Positions 12,556 through 25,208 of a stretch of DNA of 64,000 bases are shown here, in pieces; the first letter of the stretch is position 1, and the number at the start of each line of letters is the position of its first letter. Origin of the DNA: Raphanus sativus. Its lineage: Eukaryota; Streptophyta; Magnoliopsida; Brassicales; Brassicaceae. Below the pieces are notes generated by a model that saw only the letters and a program-made list of their open reading frames with translations, was not told where the DNA came from and ran no database searches. Made by a program: the position numbers and the translations under genes. The stretch spans positions 5,146,001 to 5,210,000 of the forward strand of contig NC_079515.1 of NCBI RefSeq assembly GCF_000801105.2. The letters are read 5' to 3'.

Positions 12556-13255
12556 TAGGGGTGTCAAAATGAGCTAGCTCGCTCAGCTCAGCTCAGCTCA
12601 GCTTATAGTAAGCTCGGCTCTTTCATGAGTTAGCTCAGATCACCTCATTTATTATATGAGTTTCAATATGTAAACTCGTACTCGGATCATCTAGATCATG
12701 AGTTAAATGAGCTAACTCGTGATCTAACACAAAATAATTATAACTATATTAAATTAGACATCGATAAAATTACTTCTATAGTATTATTTAAAATTTAATA
12801 AAACTATTAATCATAAATAACTTACCGTGAGTTCTGAGTTACGATAAGCAAAGTGAGAGGAGATGTATGTCAAATTTGAGATCAATGAAATTTGTGAGAG
12901 AGATGATATGGTTAACGTGAGTTTATATAGAAGATTTTGATAATTTCTAAACAGGATAGTCTCTTTTTTTTCTTCGGAAAAATTATAGATAACTTTTAAA
13001 AGTTTTACTCTTATATTACGTATGTATATTTTACATTTTAGTTTTAAAGATAAATTATCTTTTTCCATAAAGAAATGAACGAGCTCATGAGTCAGCTCAT
13101 GTTCATTAACGATCGTTCATATAATTCGTGATCTTTTTTAAGCTCGATCATTAAACTCATTTATTAAATGAGCCTAAAATATAGTGATCATACTCATGAA
13201 AAAATTGAGCTGAGCTGAGCTAACTCATGAGTCGTAACTCATTTTGACACCCCTA
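12556..13255. mobile_element. hAT-type MITE with 8-bp target duplication
   Basis: Perfect 18-bp terminal inverted repeats (TAGGGGTGTCAAAATGAG) bound a 700-bp element. It is flanked by an identical 8-bp direct repeat, CAACCTGC, at 12548-12555 and 13256-13263. TIR sequence and duplication length fit the hAT superfamily. Subterminal regions carry many AGCTC/GAGCT and ACTCATGAGT words in both orientations, as expected for transposase binding sites. No transposase is encoded, so it is non-autonomous. Confidence 0.88.
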
Positions 13256-13263
13256 CAACCTGC

Positions 13264-14453
13264 TAGACGCTAAGGTTATAGTGATTTCTTAGGATAAAAT
13301 GTGTTAAAGATTAAATTATCGGTTGGTGATGGTGTAAATAACGATGTTGGCTGTTAGTGATGTTCAGTGCGAACAACCCTTCTTTATCTGTTACGTTTAA
13401 ATTAACTTTAGTGGGTTGTTATTTTATTTACATCTACTTATCTTATTGGAAGATAAGGAATATAACTTTCTTACTCATTATATAATTAACATGTAAATTA
13501 GAGGCCAAAGGTTGTCCTAACTTTCATCATTTCAAAATCCTTATCAAATCAGAAACTGGTAACATACGAAAAACTCCGTAACTACTTTAGAAATTACAAA
13601 ATAATGATTGATAATTTTTAGTCCAGTTAATGAGATAAAAAGATTGAATATACTTGTTCACAATAACTCAGAGATACTCAAATGTAAACACATGATCACG
13701 ATGCAGAGCTTGATACCACATGATCAATATAAACACATAAGCAACATAAGCAACAAACGCAACGTATCTTCAGTTCTTCTCCAGCTCTGACCTTTTTAAG
13801 CAGACCTCGCAGGTTTACTTCAATATCGAGAACTAGTAACTAAAGCAGACCTCACAAGTTTTGTTTGACAATTAGAACTATTATCTAAAGCATATCTCAC
13901 AGGTTTAGTTACTGAGAACTACTAACTAATGAAAAATAACGAAAATACTGATGTATAACATATAAATAGTATATGAAAATGAATTGAAACGAAGATATCA
14001 GAATGAATGAGTCGTCGGAGTTCATAAAAAAAAAATCCATAATGTCCTAGTACATATACCAAGAAAAACAGTCGTGGAAATTAATCAGAATTCTACATCA
14101 TGAATATATTTGATATAAATATCATACACTTTGACTTTGTAGCAAAAACGAGAAGTTCTGAATTTCTAATGTTGACAAAAAATAAATAAGCAGCTGGGAT
14201 CCACGTGGAGCCCTTTCAACAATTATAAAGGTTTTGTGATTTTGTCGTTATATGTCCTTTGACGGAAAACGACGAATAATTGACACGCCTCCCACACGTG
14301 TGACTCCCTTTTGTCTCTACACTCCATGTATGTGTCTTTTCTGTCTCACTATCGCTTTCATTTCACTCCCATTTTCAACCACTCGTGTAACTTGTTAAAC
14401 CTTTTACACTCTGATCATGCAAAATTGATTCTCCATTTTCCACTGAAAGAGAG
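13264..14453. other. Intergenic downstream of CYP90D1, no gene seen
   Basis: AT-rich spacer. Short direct repeats of the kind GCAGACCTC(A/G)CA(A/G)GTTT recur near 13800-13905. No conserved protein or RNA gene is recognised. Confidence 0.5.
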
Positions 14454-17235
14454 TCACCTTCTTTTGATCCAAATGGGTAGTTTGTTCTTCATATGAACTG
14501 TAGGAAAATTTATAATTGTATCTTCTTCTGCAACCCATCTGCTTGTCATAACAAAAAGTCCAAAACATTAGGTTGTTATTAAACAAATTTGGACTTAGAT
14601 CATTATATTTGAATGTTAGTTGCTAGCTACAAGCTTTCTCAAGAAGTACATTTCCGTTTTTGTCTTTTAATAACTGAGTCCAACTTGTCAAAAAGAGATG
14701 GAGACTTATATGGTCCTAATGTACTGGTTTGTCTAAAGCCTAGAGCACTTGCCACACCTTTATCTTCTTTTTTTGTCATCAATAATTTTATTTACACCAA
14801 CACCATATATATGAATAGTTCTATAATAATATCATGTAATTATTTGATTACCTGAAGCGAGTGACAAGATGGTGAAGGAAAATTGAAGCCTCAAGTCGGG
14901 CCAAATCAAGACCAGGACACAACCTCTGGCCACCTCCAAAAGGACTGAAACTACTCGTGTTCATGTCCCTTTCCTAGTTAGTAAAAAAAACGTAGATCTA
15001 ATTAAATATATAATTCGTCGTAAACATTTGGTTGTTTAACAACTGTATTTGAGTGATTCTTACTTGCCATCTCCAGGGATTGAATTTGTAGGGAGAGTCA
15101 TAGTAAAGTTTATCAAGATGAACTGATCTGAGATAAGCCAAGAAGCACCATCCTTTTGGTATCACGTATCCTTTTATTTCAACATCCTTCATCGCTTTTC
15201 TCATCACTCCAATTATAACATTTCCCATTCTCAATGTCTCTGTAATGACCTGATGATAATTGGTGATATAAGTTTATTAAACGGCCTAATGAACCTTTTC
15301 ACATATAATTATATAACTTATATCAGGCAAAAGGCGAACATATATACCTTTTGTGTAAAAGGTAAAGACAAATAGTCATTCCAATATAGTTGCTCTCCTG
15401 TCAATTCCTTCAAACTTTTCAGCTCCATGTTTTCTTCCTGAAAAATCATAAATATTTTAAATTAGAGCTTATTGTTTTATCGTAGCAATCATATATCCAC
15501 GAGTTAATATCAGTTTCCAATCCATTGTTAAATTCTTTAATGAGTGATTTGCCTCACTCAATTGTGAAAGAGAGAATAGTCTTTCATTATAACATAAAGC
15601 TTTTCTTTTTCATGTCTAGAAGATTTTACTGGAGTCCATACTACAATGTAAAACTTATAGCCATCATGTGATATAAACATTAGGATCAAAATTCGTATAT
15701 ATACTTTAAAAATAAAATTTTAGCTTTTGATTAGAAGAAGGGTACCGAACTAATTAAACTATCATAACTTTGATTATGGTTTAAGTTAATTACCGTTAGA
15801 AAATGAAGAGCAGTAGGAGAATCGGATAGAAATTTGACAGCGAGGGTGATAAGGACAGGTACCGAATCGTGGCCAGGAATCATCATGTCAATCATATTGT
15901 TAGCAATCAAATTGTGAGTTAAGTTTTCACTTGAGTCCTTAAGCAGCACATCCACAACATCTTTTACAACAACACCATCTTCATTGCTTTTAGCTCTCTT
16001 GACTTTGCCTTCTATGATCTTTTCAACTTGCTTCACCATCTTTTTCTTAGCTTGGAGAGATCTACGAAGTTGGGTTCCAGGCAAGTTTATTGGCAGTGAC
16101 ATGAGTCCTCTGATGAATTGTTCAAATTCTTCCTTCAACTCTTCAAACTCTTCTCCTTTCTCTACACTTATTAATGCCTTTGCAAGTACCTTGAATGCAA
16201 CCTACCAATTAAATAAAATAATTAATCACATATGAAAACATACTAAAAGGGTTAATAGTTGGTTCTCTTAAACAAAACAAAAAACGCAGAAACTTGTAAT
16301 CATTATATCAAATGTAATGATTGTAACCATGTTCTTTAAAATAAATTAATGTTCCGTGGTGGTATGATTATGATTGCCCTTTTTAATTTTCAATTTTAAT
16401 GCATGAATCGTCGTATATATTAAAAACTAACTAGTGAAATTATCAGGGAAGGGTATACTAACAGTCTTGGAAACATCTTGGAGGAGAACAGGTTGGTCCT
16501 CGGACCATAGATCCATGGATTCCAACAAAAACTTGTGCATGTCTCTAACTATTTGAGCTTTGAGAAGTGGTGACTTTAAGAACGAACCGACTAATCCATG
16601 GAACCTTCTGTGTAAACTCCCGTTTATCAGAAGTATTGACGATTTGCCCATGAGCTCCCTTACCGTTTTCGGGTAGAACGGCACAAATGCCGTGGAGTCG
16701 CTCTGTAAAACTGCTTTATTAACTTCTGCGTCCGTCGACACGATTGTAGCCGTTCCAAATATATGCGACTTAAACACTCTACCATACCTTTGCATACAAA
16801 AAATCAAACATATATATTTATAGATGATAGAAAAATAACGTTGTTAAATGGCAAAATAGCATATTTGATACTTTCCAAGGGCTTATTTTTCTTTATAAGT
16901 ATTAAAGTCAAGTTTAGTTTTAAATTTGTAAATATACTGTGAACATTAAAGGGTTAAGAGGGGGAGAAGAGTTCATACATAAGTCGACGCTTGTCCATGA
17001 AACTCTCGGGATGGTCAGAGTAAGCAGAAGAGACGAACTCGATTGTTTCTCCGAGGACAGGCCATCCCAGGCTTCCTTGTGGAAACCTTGGTCCGTGGCT
17101 GTGAGTACTAACATTCTCAATAAGTTTCTTCTTTGAAGTTGAGGATGTTCTGAGACCGTTGATCTTGTTAAAGATGAAGATGATGATGACAAGGAGGAAG
17201 AAGGACAAGAGTAAAAGTGATGAAGAAATGTCCAT
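14454..17235 (-). CDS. CYP90D1: Brassinosteroid cytochrome P450 CYP90D1
   Basis: Seven exons: 17235-16979, 16787-16463, 16201-15794, 15437-15348, 15249-15064, 14973-14852, 14538-14454; 1473 nt, 490 aa, about the Arabidopsis length. It has an N-terminal membrane anchor ([18 protein letters not shown]), the I-helix oxygen-binding stretch [13 protein letters not shown], the K-helix ExxR (TETLR), NPWRW in the PERF region and the heme-cysteine loop [10 protein letters not shown]. The final 85-nt exon encodes the conserved tail [16 protein letters not shown] and is too short to stand out as an ORF. It is an ER-bound monooxygenase; with CYP90C1 it catalyses C-23 hydroxylation in brassinosteroid synthesis (family knowledge). 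Two BZR1-type sites lie in its leader. Confidence 0.96.
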
Positions 17236-17252
17236 TAATGTTTTAACTTAGC

Positions 17253-17264
17253 CGCACGCACACG
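17253..17264 (-). promoter_or_regulatory. Two adjacent BRRE (BZR1-binding) motifs
   Basis: On the gene strand CGTGTG (17264-17259) and CGTGCG (17258-17253) lie back to back, 18-29 bp upstream of the CYP90D1 ATG. CGTG(T/C)G is the brassinosteroid response element through which BZR1 represses brassinosteroid-biosynthesis genes. The location in the 5' leader fits feedback control. Occupancy is inferred. Confidence 0.5.
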
Positions 17265-17342
17265 AATGGGTTTGTGTTAAAAAAAATTTGGTTGTTTGTT
17301 TTTGGGACTTTCTTTCAACTTGAATCTGTCCTGGTATCTCTC

Positions 17343-17350
17343 TTTATATA
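17343..17350 (-). promoter_or_regulatory. TATA box of CYP90D1
   Basis: TATATAAA on the gene strand, about 110 bp upstream of the ATG. This would put the start site near 17310-17320, so the BRRE pair would lie in the untranslated leader. Confidence 0.55.
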
Positions 17351-20022
17351 ACTTTAATCATGGTGCGGTGTGGCAACAAATCATGTGGCTGATAATAATT
17401 TTATTTTATTTCCGAGTTTATTTATTTAATTTAGACGTGATAATGTGAAGTATGTATAACTGGTAAGATAGTACGTCATACACTCAATAATCTTAATTTC
17501 GTTAGAATCTAACCTGCAAAGCAACGCAACTTACAAAAACACACAAATAGAGTATAGTCAGAAAATAGTAAGAGATGAATTGAAGCATGCGCAGGGATAA
17601 AAAAAACAAATTAAGCATTTAGTAAATCTTACCTTATTTTGTTAACACCGCTAACCTTATTATATAAAGATTATATCAAGTGTATTCAAGTTATTTTTAC
17701 AAGACATGATCTTATGGACTTGCAAAAATATCTTTCTACTTAGAACATGAAAATAAAAGAAAGAAATAAGTTATTTTTATCAAGCTGTTACTTTTATATC
17801 CATAAATTGAGCCAAGCAAATATCAATAATTTTGGTAAAAAACATTTAAAGAAGTAAAGTTCTATAAGAAAATTAAAAGAATAGATAAAGAATATATCGA
17901 AAGAAAAGTGTGCTAATTAATTGTCTTTTGGCTTGTGGGGTATTTTGGGTGCGCATTCGTGCAAAATTCCACTAGGTCACATATCTTATTTCACCGTATA
18001 ACACATCTTTTTGTCATGATCGTAGTGGATACATGACATGCATGCTCATATGTATCATTTATGCGCATTGCGCAAAGATATTCATGAGAATACAATTACA
18101 GTATCTGGGTGTGGGTGTACACATATGTCAATACGTAGGAGTGGTTACGACTTTGGGAGGGATATCGTACGCAGATCAGAACGGTTCCTTGAGACTTTGA
18201 AAAATGTGGTTTGCTTTTGAATTGGTTCATATGAGATCAAAACCCGCTTAAAATGTTAATGACTAGAGATGTATTGAAGCTTAGTTTAGTGTATATGATT
18301 ATGATGCTAGACCGCTCAGCATCCAAAAACCATACTCAACTCTTGGACTGCAGATATGTTAACCACGTAACACATTACGTAATCAAACGAAGCTCTGCAA
18401 TAAAATCATGATATTTTTATTTAAGGGTTAAGGCTAATTTAATCTCCTCATGGGTGGACCACATGCACACCACCTCACTTTCATACAGCTTGTGCATGTA
18501 TGATCTCTGGTATAATACATTAGAATCTAAAGAGGTGAGGTTGTTTAGCCGCTTGACTACTTTGTTTATACAAACTTTGAACCTAAAAAGCCACTCCTTT
18601 AATTAAATTTAACATCTAACCTTTTGACTAATGCCAAACAATAAACTTAGCGATTCTCTTTTTATTTACTTTATAATAGTTTTCCCAGTATTTATTAATT
18701 ATTTGGGAAACTTATGATTCTTTTATAATATCTATAAACGCCATTTATAAGCTTTTCGATCAAGCAATACCTAACACGGGAGCTATCTTTATATGATCAT
18801 TACATTAATTGTATATACATTTTGATCAAGAGAAAATGAAAGACACTATACAAAATTAGTGCTTCAATCATATCTAATTATTGCATGAGTTCCTTTGATT
18901 TAAGGTCGTGCATCTTTGGAAATCCGAGAGGGTTTTTGAATAAAGTGTATGAAATCTATTATTTACTTCATTCTTCTCCTCTTCTTCTCTTTTTTTTTGC
19001 AGAAACTGAAATTATTGATCTGTATTTTCTTGCCCAAAAAGTCTCAAAGATTGAGAGTTTGCAGAACAGAATAAGAAAAAAAAAACAATTCAACATAAAC
19101 GAGAGTCAAATAATATGCATTACTTATAATTTTGGGGAGTTGTGGGGTTGTTTTCATTTGGACCATATCTCCATGTGAAGAATCACTTGAAGTTAAAAAC
19201 TGGAGAATATTTTGCCCCATTTGATTTCACAATCTCTAGGGGTTTGGATAGCCAAGAACATGATCCTTTGTCCTCTTTATGACATTGATGCAAAACCACT
19301 ATACCTACCATTTTGACCCTTCGATAACACTTATGCTATACTTTTTGTAATCTTTATGTAAGAATCTGTCTATACACATTGACCATAGTCTGACTAAACC
19401 CAGCCCCAGACATCAAGAAGAATTGTGTCTCAAACTCAAACTATGTAATATCTTTATTGGTGACCATACGCATGCTGCTAGAATATTAATAAAGTATATC
19501 AATTAATATTTGATTTCTTGTCCACCAGTTCACCTTTTTCCTCTAACATGCATTTGAAGATCATTAGCTCGTTGTTGTTTCAATAGTTATACCTGCTCAT
19601 GTGTCCCAGCCCATATTTGTAGCTACTACGGGACACGAAACACACAAGCAAAAGGTATACAGTCTCTGGTAAAATTAAAACATCAAATTAAAAAAGGTTT
19701 TCAACATTATATAACCTTATGTAAAAGAACATGTAAACCCTGGAGGGTCCTCGGTCAGGTGTGGACAAGTTATATAACACACTACACTATAGAGGAGATT
19801 CATGGACCACAAAATGCAAGTCCTAGGTCTCTCATATAGGTGCAGAGATCAACAATAAACCCTCCAACCCGATTGAAAAGTAAAAGGCCTAACAGAGCAA
19901 GTAAAAGCCCAATTAAGGCCCATGTACCTAATACGACGACGTAACAGCTAACGAAGCGTCTCGTGGCCTTATCGTTGGAAACTAACTCGAAAGGAAGGAC
20001 TAAAGAAGAGAGTGAAGCTTCA
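17351..20022. other. Divergent intergenic region, no gene seen
   Basis: A 2.7-kb AT-rich spacer between the head-to-head CYP90D1 and mini-RNase III genes; it presumably holds both promoters. Open frames such as 18038-18220 and 18885-19178 show no conserved domain or exon continuity. No transposon ends were recognised. Confidence 0.5.
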
Positions 20023-21652
20023 ATGGTGATTCTATCAGGGAGCTTCTCCGTGAGAGCTGCCTTGGATACACAGCCTAGACTTCCGTACAACCCTAACGCG
20101 CCTCGGAAAGCGAAGAAAACCCCTAACAGCAACTCTTTCTTACCGCCGCCTTTACCTCCTCCTCCACCGTCTCCTCGAATCAGCATCTCCGTCGACGATT
20201 TGCTCAAGCGACCCGCAAGTAAAGGTAGACGCTTTCTTAACGGAATCGCGTAGATTAAGCGAACCCTGATTAAAAGTTTCAATTTTTTTGTTTTCTGGTT
20301 CTATTGATTGGAGATATGATATGGTTTAGTAAGATTGTGTGTGTTTGATGTGTGTGTAGAGTTGAGTGAAGAAGTTGATGATAGTTATATGGGATATGAG
20401 ACGTGGTCTCCAAGTCCACCAAAGCTTGAGAAGCCCAGATCAGTTTTCAATGCTGCTTCTTTGGCTTTTATAGGTGATTCCATTTATGAGGTTCGTTTTT
20501 GTTGTTGCTCTCATGCTTTTAATTAAGTTTTTTTTTTGTTGCTCTTAATCTTTGTGCTAAGTGCGGATTGTATGTAACTACTCTCTCACGGGAAAGCTTC
20601 TTCTTTTTGGTTTTGTTTTGTTTTTTGCAGCTATATGCTCGTAGGCATTTCCTTTTCCCTCCACTTAGTATTGAAGATTATAACGATCGTGTTAGAGCTG
20701 TGGTGCGCTGTGAAGCTCAGGTTTGTCATCTTTTTGTTCTCAGATCAGTATTTGAATGTGGTGTTATCTCCCATTCTCGAAGAAGCAGAGTATTGTGTGT
20801 GTTTGCTCTGTTTCATGGGTTTGCTATATAGTCTTTAGATCTTTCATCTAGTTACACCATAAATTCTATTGGTATCAGCTCAATGATATTTGTAGTTTTC
20901 TTTTCCATTTATTTTACTACAAAATTTTGGGCTTAAAACTTTTGAGTAATTGTTGTTATCTAATATGTTAACTGCTAACTTTTTGTCATCATCTTGTTTC
21001 AGTATGTTTTGCTGAAGAAACTTGTTGATGATGATTTCCTGACAAAGGAAGAGAGGTCAGTTACTCAGTCAAGTCCACATTTGATTTCATTTCTCTCATT
21101 GATTGTATCTGGTCTGATGAATTGTGTATTTGCTGCAGGGATGTCCTCAGGTGGGGAAAAAATCTAGGCTCGGCTAGAACACGTTCAAGAAGGCGTGCAG
21201 GTGTTGCAGTTTATAACAAAGCATCATCATTGGAGACACTGGTAAGCTCCTCCCGAGTAGCTAAACTTACATTGTGTTTGAAAGTTAAAAAAAAAAAAAT
21301 CCTTCTTGTTTTGCGTGATACCTAAACCTGCTTTCCTCTGTTTTTAATTTCAAGATTGGTTATCTGTATCTGACGAACGGGAAAAGATTAGAGAAGATAA
21401 TGGAGAAGCTAGGATTCTCAAGCGACTCTTCGACTGAGATCATGATTGAAATGGCCAAGCCAAAGCCATCAGAATCAAACCTGCCTTCCTTTGTACTCAG
21501 TGAGTTTAAATCTTTCTCCCTTCATTTAAATCAGTCATAAATTTCATTTAGTTGATAATACTCTCGGTGAAGCGACACATATCATAACCATCTTCTCCTT
21601 TTCTTTTTCTTTTGGCGAATCTCTAGATGAGCAAGTGTCAACAGTAGTATAG
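20023..21652 (+). CDS. Chloroplast mini-ribonuclease III (At3g13740 ortholog)
   Basis: Seven exons: 20023-20224, 20360-20490, 20631-20720, 21003-21055, 21139-21241, 21355-21499, 21627-21652; 750 nt, 249 aa. A Ser/Pro-rich N-terminus with a polyproline run (PPPLPPPPPSP) looks like a plastid transit peptide. A single RNase III catalytic domain follows: AASLAFIGDSIYELYARRH carries the acidic signature, and LGYLYL-like IGYLYLTNGKRLEKIM lies near the end. There is no double-stranded-RNA-binding domain, which defines the mini-III class. Plant members process chloroplast rRNA and intron RNA (family knowledge; Arabidopsis RNC3/RNC4). The reading frame is also open upstream to a GTG at 19963, but the first ATG, at 20023, gives the expected transit peptide. 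Confidence 0.92.
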
Positions 21653-23704
21653 TAAAGGTCGTTTACTCTCTCAGATCATGCAAACGCTGAAGGATCATCA
21701 GAGTTAGGCCGGTTTAGCTTTTCATTGTTCACTGAACCGGAGAGTATGTGTATTGTGCGTACACATCGTGATACATACGAATGTGTAAAACTCCTACTGG
21801 TTCTCAAATCAAAATGCTCATTTTTGTCTTCTGTCCCAATGATGATGCTTGTACAGTTGTACTACTAACAAAGATATATATTTTTTTGGGTCAAAACTAA
21901 CAAAGATATTATACATAGATAACGAGTAGCGGTTAAAAATGGGAATCGTCATCTTATAATTCTGCAAGTTGAGACAATGCTACTATAGGACGTATTTTAA
22001 ATTCATTTGATAAACACGATATTAAATTGTAAATGTTACCTTCATCATTTAATCCAATCCACAACAGCAAGATCCTTTATTCATCTAATCCACAACAGCA
22101 ACATCCTTATCCAAAAATGAAAAGCGAAATAAGTATCTAGTCACTAGTAGTCAGTAGACTTTAGATTCGGTTGTCATTGGTGACTTCTCTTTCTAAGTAG
22201 GCCTAGTAGTTTGAACTATAGGGCCCATAACCGGCCTACGAAAACCTGTACTATTGCAATGGATTACAATGGACCGACCAAATCAATCAATGTGAGATTC
22301 CTTTGTAGTACAAAATATCACAAATTTCTTAGCTTTCTTTACTCATTTTTTTTTTAATATTACTAAAATTAGATGACACGAGCAAAGATACCATAAAAGG
22401 GAAAATAGTATGTAAGAATAATAAATACAATTTTCATATTTTCCGAATTAGATATCAGTTGTAGCGTTGTTTATCTGCATGTCACTTGCGCCTAGTCGAA
22501 ACGATCAGTTGTAGTATTCTACGACACATAAGCGAATGATATTTGGTTGTAGGTCGCGATTGCATGTTGCAGCTACATGCAATGGAACACGGCTATGGTC
22601 AGTGTTTTTAGTTAAGATATATCTTAAACTCTTTTTCTCTCTTTCGAACCCACCAAGAACAGTACATTCTCGTTTTGCTAGAATTATATCTGTTCAATTT
22701 GTATCACAAGGGACCCCTAAAAAGATTAAAGGATCAAGATTGATGGGAATGGTATTAAATTTGAATATGTGGCAGTCTCATCCGTATTATTTTTCTTGTG
22801 TGAATAAGATAAAAATCATATGAGGGAACGAACAAAAGAAAAGAAGATAAAACATATCATATTTTTGTAGCTCCTATCTTTTACACATAGACAGCCACTC
22901 ATTTTCTTTGTAACGTCGATGCCTTATTGTCCTATAACATTGCACATTATCCAGCAGATGTTCATCATGGCTCCCACCGACAAGGTTGACGTGTCACACT
23001 TATCGTGGACCCGACGTTTTCTTCCACTTGTTTCTCATCCAGATTTCTCGTTCTTCCCCACTATTTTGATAGAAGAGTAAAATCAAATGAGACTTGTTTT
23101 AACCCGCTTATTTGTTCCTTTGTTTAGTGATAGTTCTCTTTTCGAGTTCTAGTTTCATTTTATTTTATCTTGAATTATGGAATGTCCAATCCCAAAAAGA
23201 GGAAAATAATCATCATTCTTTGTATTTTTATGTACTGGTTATATATTTTAGAGAAATTTATCATGTTAGATGTGATCTGTCGAGAAAGTGAAGAAGAAAC
23301 GAGACCTTTCATATAAATATAGGATAAGGCAATCGATGATAAAGAATCAAGAACTAGCTAAAACAATATCTACAACGTAATTAAGCCGTCGAAATAAATG
23401 CACCCTCTCAAAACAATTATTTAGGAACCTCTTCTTGCTATATATGGATAAGGTTAATGTATACGTTTCTATCGATACTATTTTCGATTGTGAAAGCCTG
23501 AAAGGTATCTCGACTATATACATAATACATATGCATAAGTGTGACGCCTAACTTTAAATTTGGGTCTACAAAAATCTAACTACAACAAATTACCTCAACA
23601 AGGGAACATAGTTACAATATAATATATGCACAAATAGGTGTGATCGTCGGCATCTAACCTGCAAACTTGAGTGCAATTAGTCAGTCACAGAAAGGATTAT
23701 TATC
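21653..23704. other. Intergenic, no gene seen
   Basis: AT-rich spacer. A roughly 35-bp imperfect direct duplication (ATCCACAACAGCAA-G/C-ATCC) lies at about 22050-22115. The open frame 22536-22823 has no recognisable domain. Confidence 0.5.
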
Positions 23705-23930
23705 TTAGAGCATGTGCAATGGTGGATTTGTGGATGGAATCCTTAGGATTAGTTTAATATTATTTTTTATTTTTTAAATAGTTAAGGATTCTTACAACAA
23801 AGGTGTGTGCAATGGTGTTACTTAATTAGGAGTTCTTAAGTGTTGATGACACAAAAAGAAGCTAATTAGTTCACTCTTGATATGTTTATATATTCCTAAC
23901 TATTGCACACACACTTGCCAATACACACAC

Positions 23931-24304
23931 TTGGTATTGCTGGTACTCTGAGGCAAGATCGTTCATGTTGCTCTCTGCTTCTGTGAACTCCGTCTCGATG
24001 TTGAGTTCCCAATGAAAGTGGATGCCATCTTCAAACCGGTGGGAGGGATGTCACAGACTGTCAACAAAGTAGGAAGAGTTCTTGTTCTCCACGTTCAGCA
24101 TCTGCTCGTCGACTTCCTTTGTGCTCATCTTACCACGAAACATGGCAAAGGCTGTGAGGTGACGCCCGTGCCTTGGGTCAGCAGCACATATCATGTTCTT
24201 GGAGTCCCACATTTGCTGGGTGAGTTCGGGGACAGTGAGGGAACGGTACTGCTGAGATCCTCTTGAGGTGAGAGGAGCAAATATCAAATGGTTCAAGTCA
24301 CCAA
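23931..24304 (-). pseudogene. Captured beta-tubulin fragment
   Basis: Minus-strand translation gives unmistakable beta-tubulin C-terminal-half blocks: [61 protein letters not shown], then in other frames [17 protein letters not shown] and [20 protein letters not shown]. It starts right after an intact intron acceptor (TTTATACAG at 24305) at the position of a tubulin intron, so the capture was from genomic DNA. Internal deletions remove about 40 residues after NHLI, a short stretch after SSYFV and about 60 before EFTEAES. It is non-functional as tubulin. Confidence 0.92.
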
Positions 24305-24807
24305 CTGTATAAAGAAAAAAAAAGAGAGAGAACATGTATATAAGTTACCTCCTCGCCACATAAACAAAAATGCTTATTAAAGAGCAAGCAGTATACTTTC
24401 ACGTCAATAAACATGCACACCTCTTGTGTTAAATGAGTACAAAACATACCAAAGACTCAGATGACACTTAATATTGGCCATTGGTATAAGATAATAGTAG
24501 CTCAATAATGTATTCTGTTGATGAGATCAATACAGATGACCAGAGAATAACAACAGAGCTAATAACACAAAACACAGAAGGCATATACATACAAAAGAAC
24601 AGACAACTAAGCACAGTCACAAAACAATAGGTTACATACAGCGAGATCATCAATCAAGGCTATTAGATACTGCAAATTAGAATTGCTATACAAAACAATG
24701 ACCAAAATCATGAAAGTATCTGTGAAAGTATCTTCCACCATAAAAAGCAATGACAAAAGAGACTAAGGAGAAACTGAATCAATGAATCAAATAGAGGTTT
24801 TACTCAC

Positions 24808-25017
24808 ACGCCAGCATCGTCACGACCTAGAAGCTTAATAGGTGTGCCGGATTTGGGAGAAATTGTATCGTCAGGAACCTCGTTCGAAAAAGAAAAACTC
24901 AAGTCGCTCTTGATCGTCTCGACCCCAAAGATTCCACCTCTCTTAAGGTTTCTCCAAATCCGATTTCGATTTGCAACTTTCTCTCCCGTCTTCTTCGCGG
25001 ACGACGTTCTCTTCCAT
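24808..25017 (-). pseudogene. Captured 5' exon of an unidentified gene
   Basis: On the minus strand an ATG at 25017 opens a short frame that stops after about 24 codons. A different frame stays open through GIFGVETIKSDLSFSFSN and SPKSGTPIKLLGRDDAGV to a canonical donor (GT/GTGAGT at 24807). GC content is higher than in the surroundings and the composition looks exonic. I do not recognise the family. Its donor and the tubulin acceptor face each other across about 500 bp, so a chimeric spliced transcript is possible. Confidence 0.5.
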
Positions 25018-25208
25018 GGAGAATTAATTTTTTTTTACAAAAAGAAACCCAATCTCCCATCGTCATGTGTTCTAAGGACCGGGTCCTTCTATTCCTTATT
25101 TACGGACTGATCCGTAGTAACAGTAGCCAAAATATTATTATTATATTTTATTTATTGTAAGATTAATTCCTAAGGATTTGGGAAGGACTGCCGTTGCAGA
25201 TGGCCTTA

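Larger units (their letters stand above)
23708..25205. mobile_element. Pack-type gene-capturing transposon (PIF/Harbinger-like)
   Basis: Imperfect terminal inverted repeats (GAGCATGTGCAATGG left; GGCCATCTGCAACGG as inverse complement of the right end) flank 1498 bp, and ATCCTTAGGA recurs just inside both ends. A TTA trinucleotide flanks each side (23705-23707, 25206-25208), as for PIF/Harbinger elements. It encodes no transposase; it holds pieces of at least two host genes on the minus strand. Superfamily assignment is tentative because the TIRs are imperfect and a 3-bp duplication can occur by chance. Confidence 0.6.

Noticed and set aside
19963..20022. Upstream extension of the mini-RNase III protein
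   Set aside because: The frame is open but begins at GTG; the first ATG at 20023 gives a plausible transit peptide.
24844..25110. Plus-strand 88-codon frame in the Pack-type element
   Set aside because: It is the reverse side of the captured 5' exon; splice sites and captured-gene polarity lie on the minus strand.
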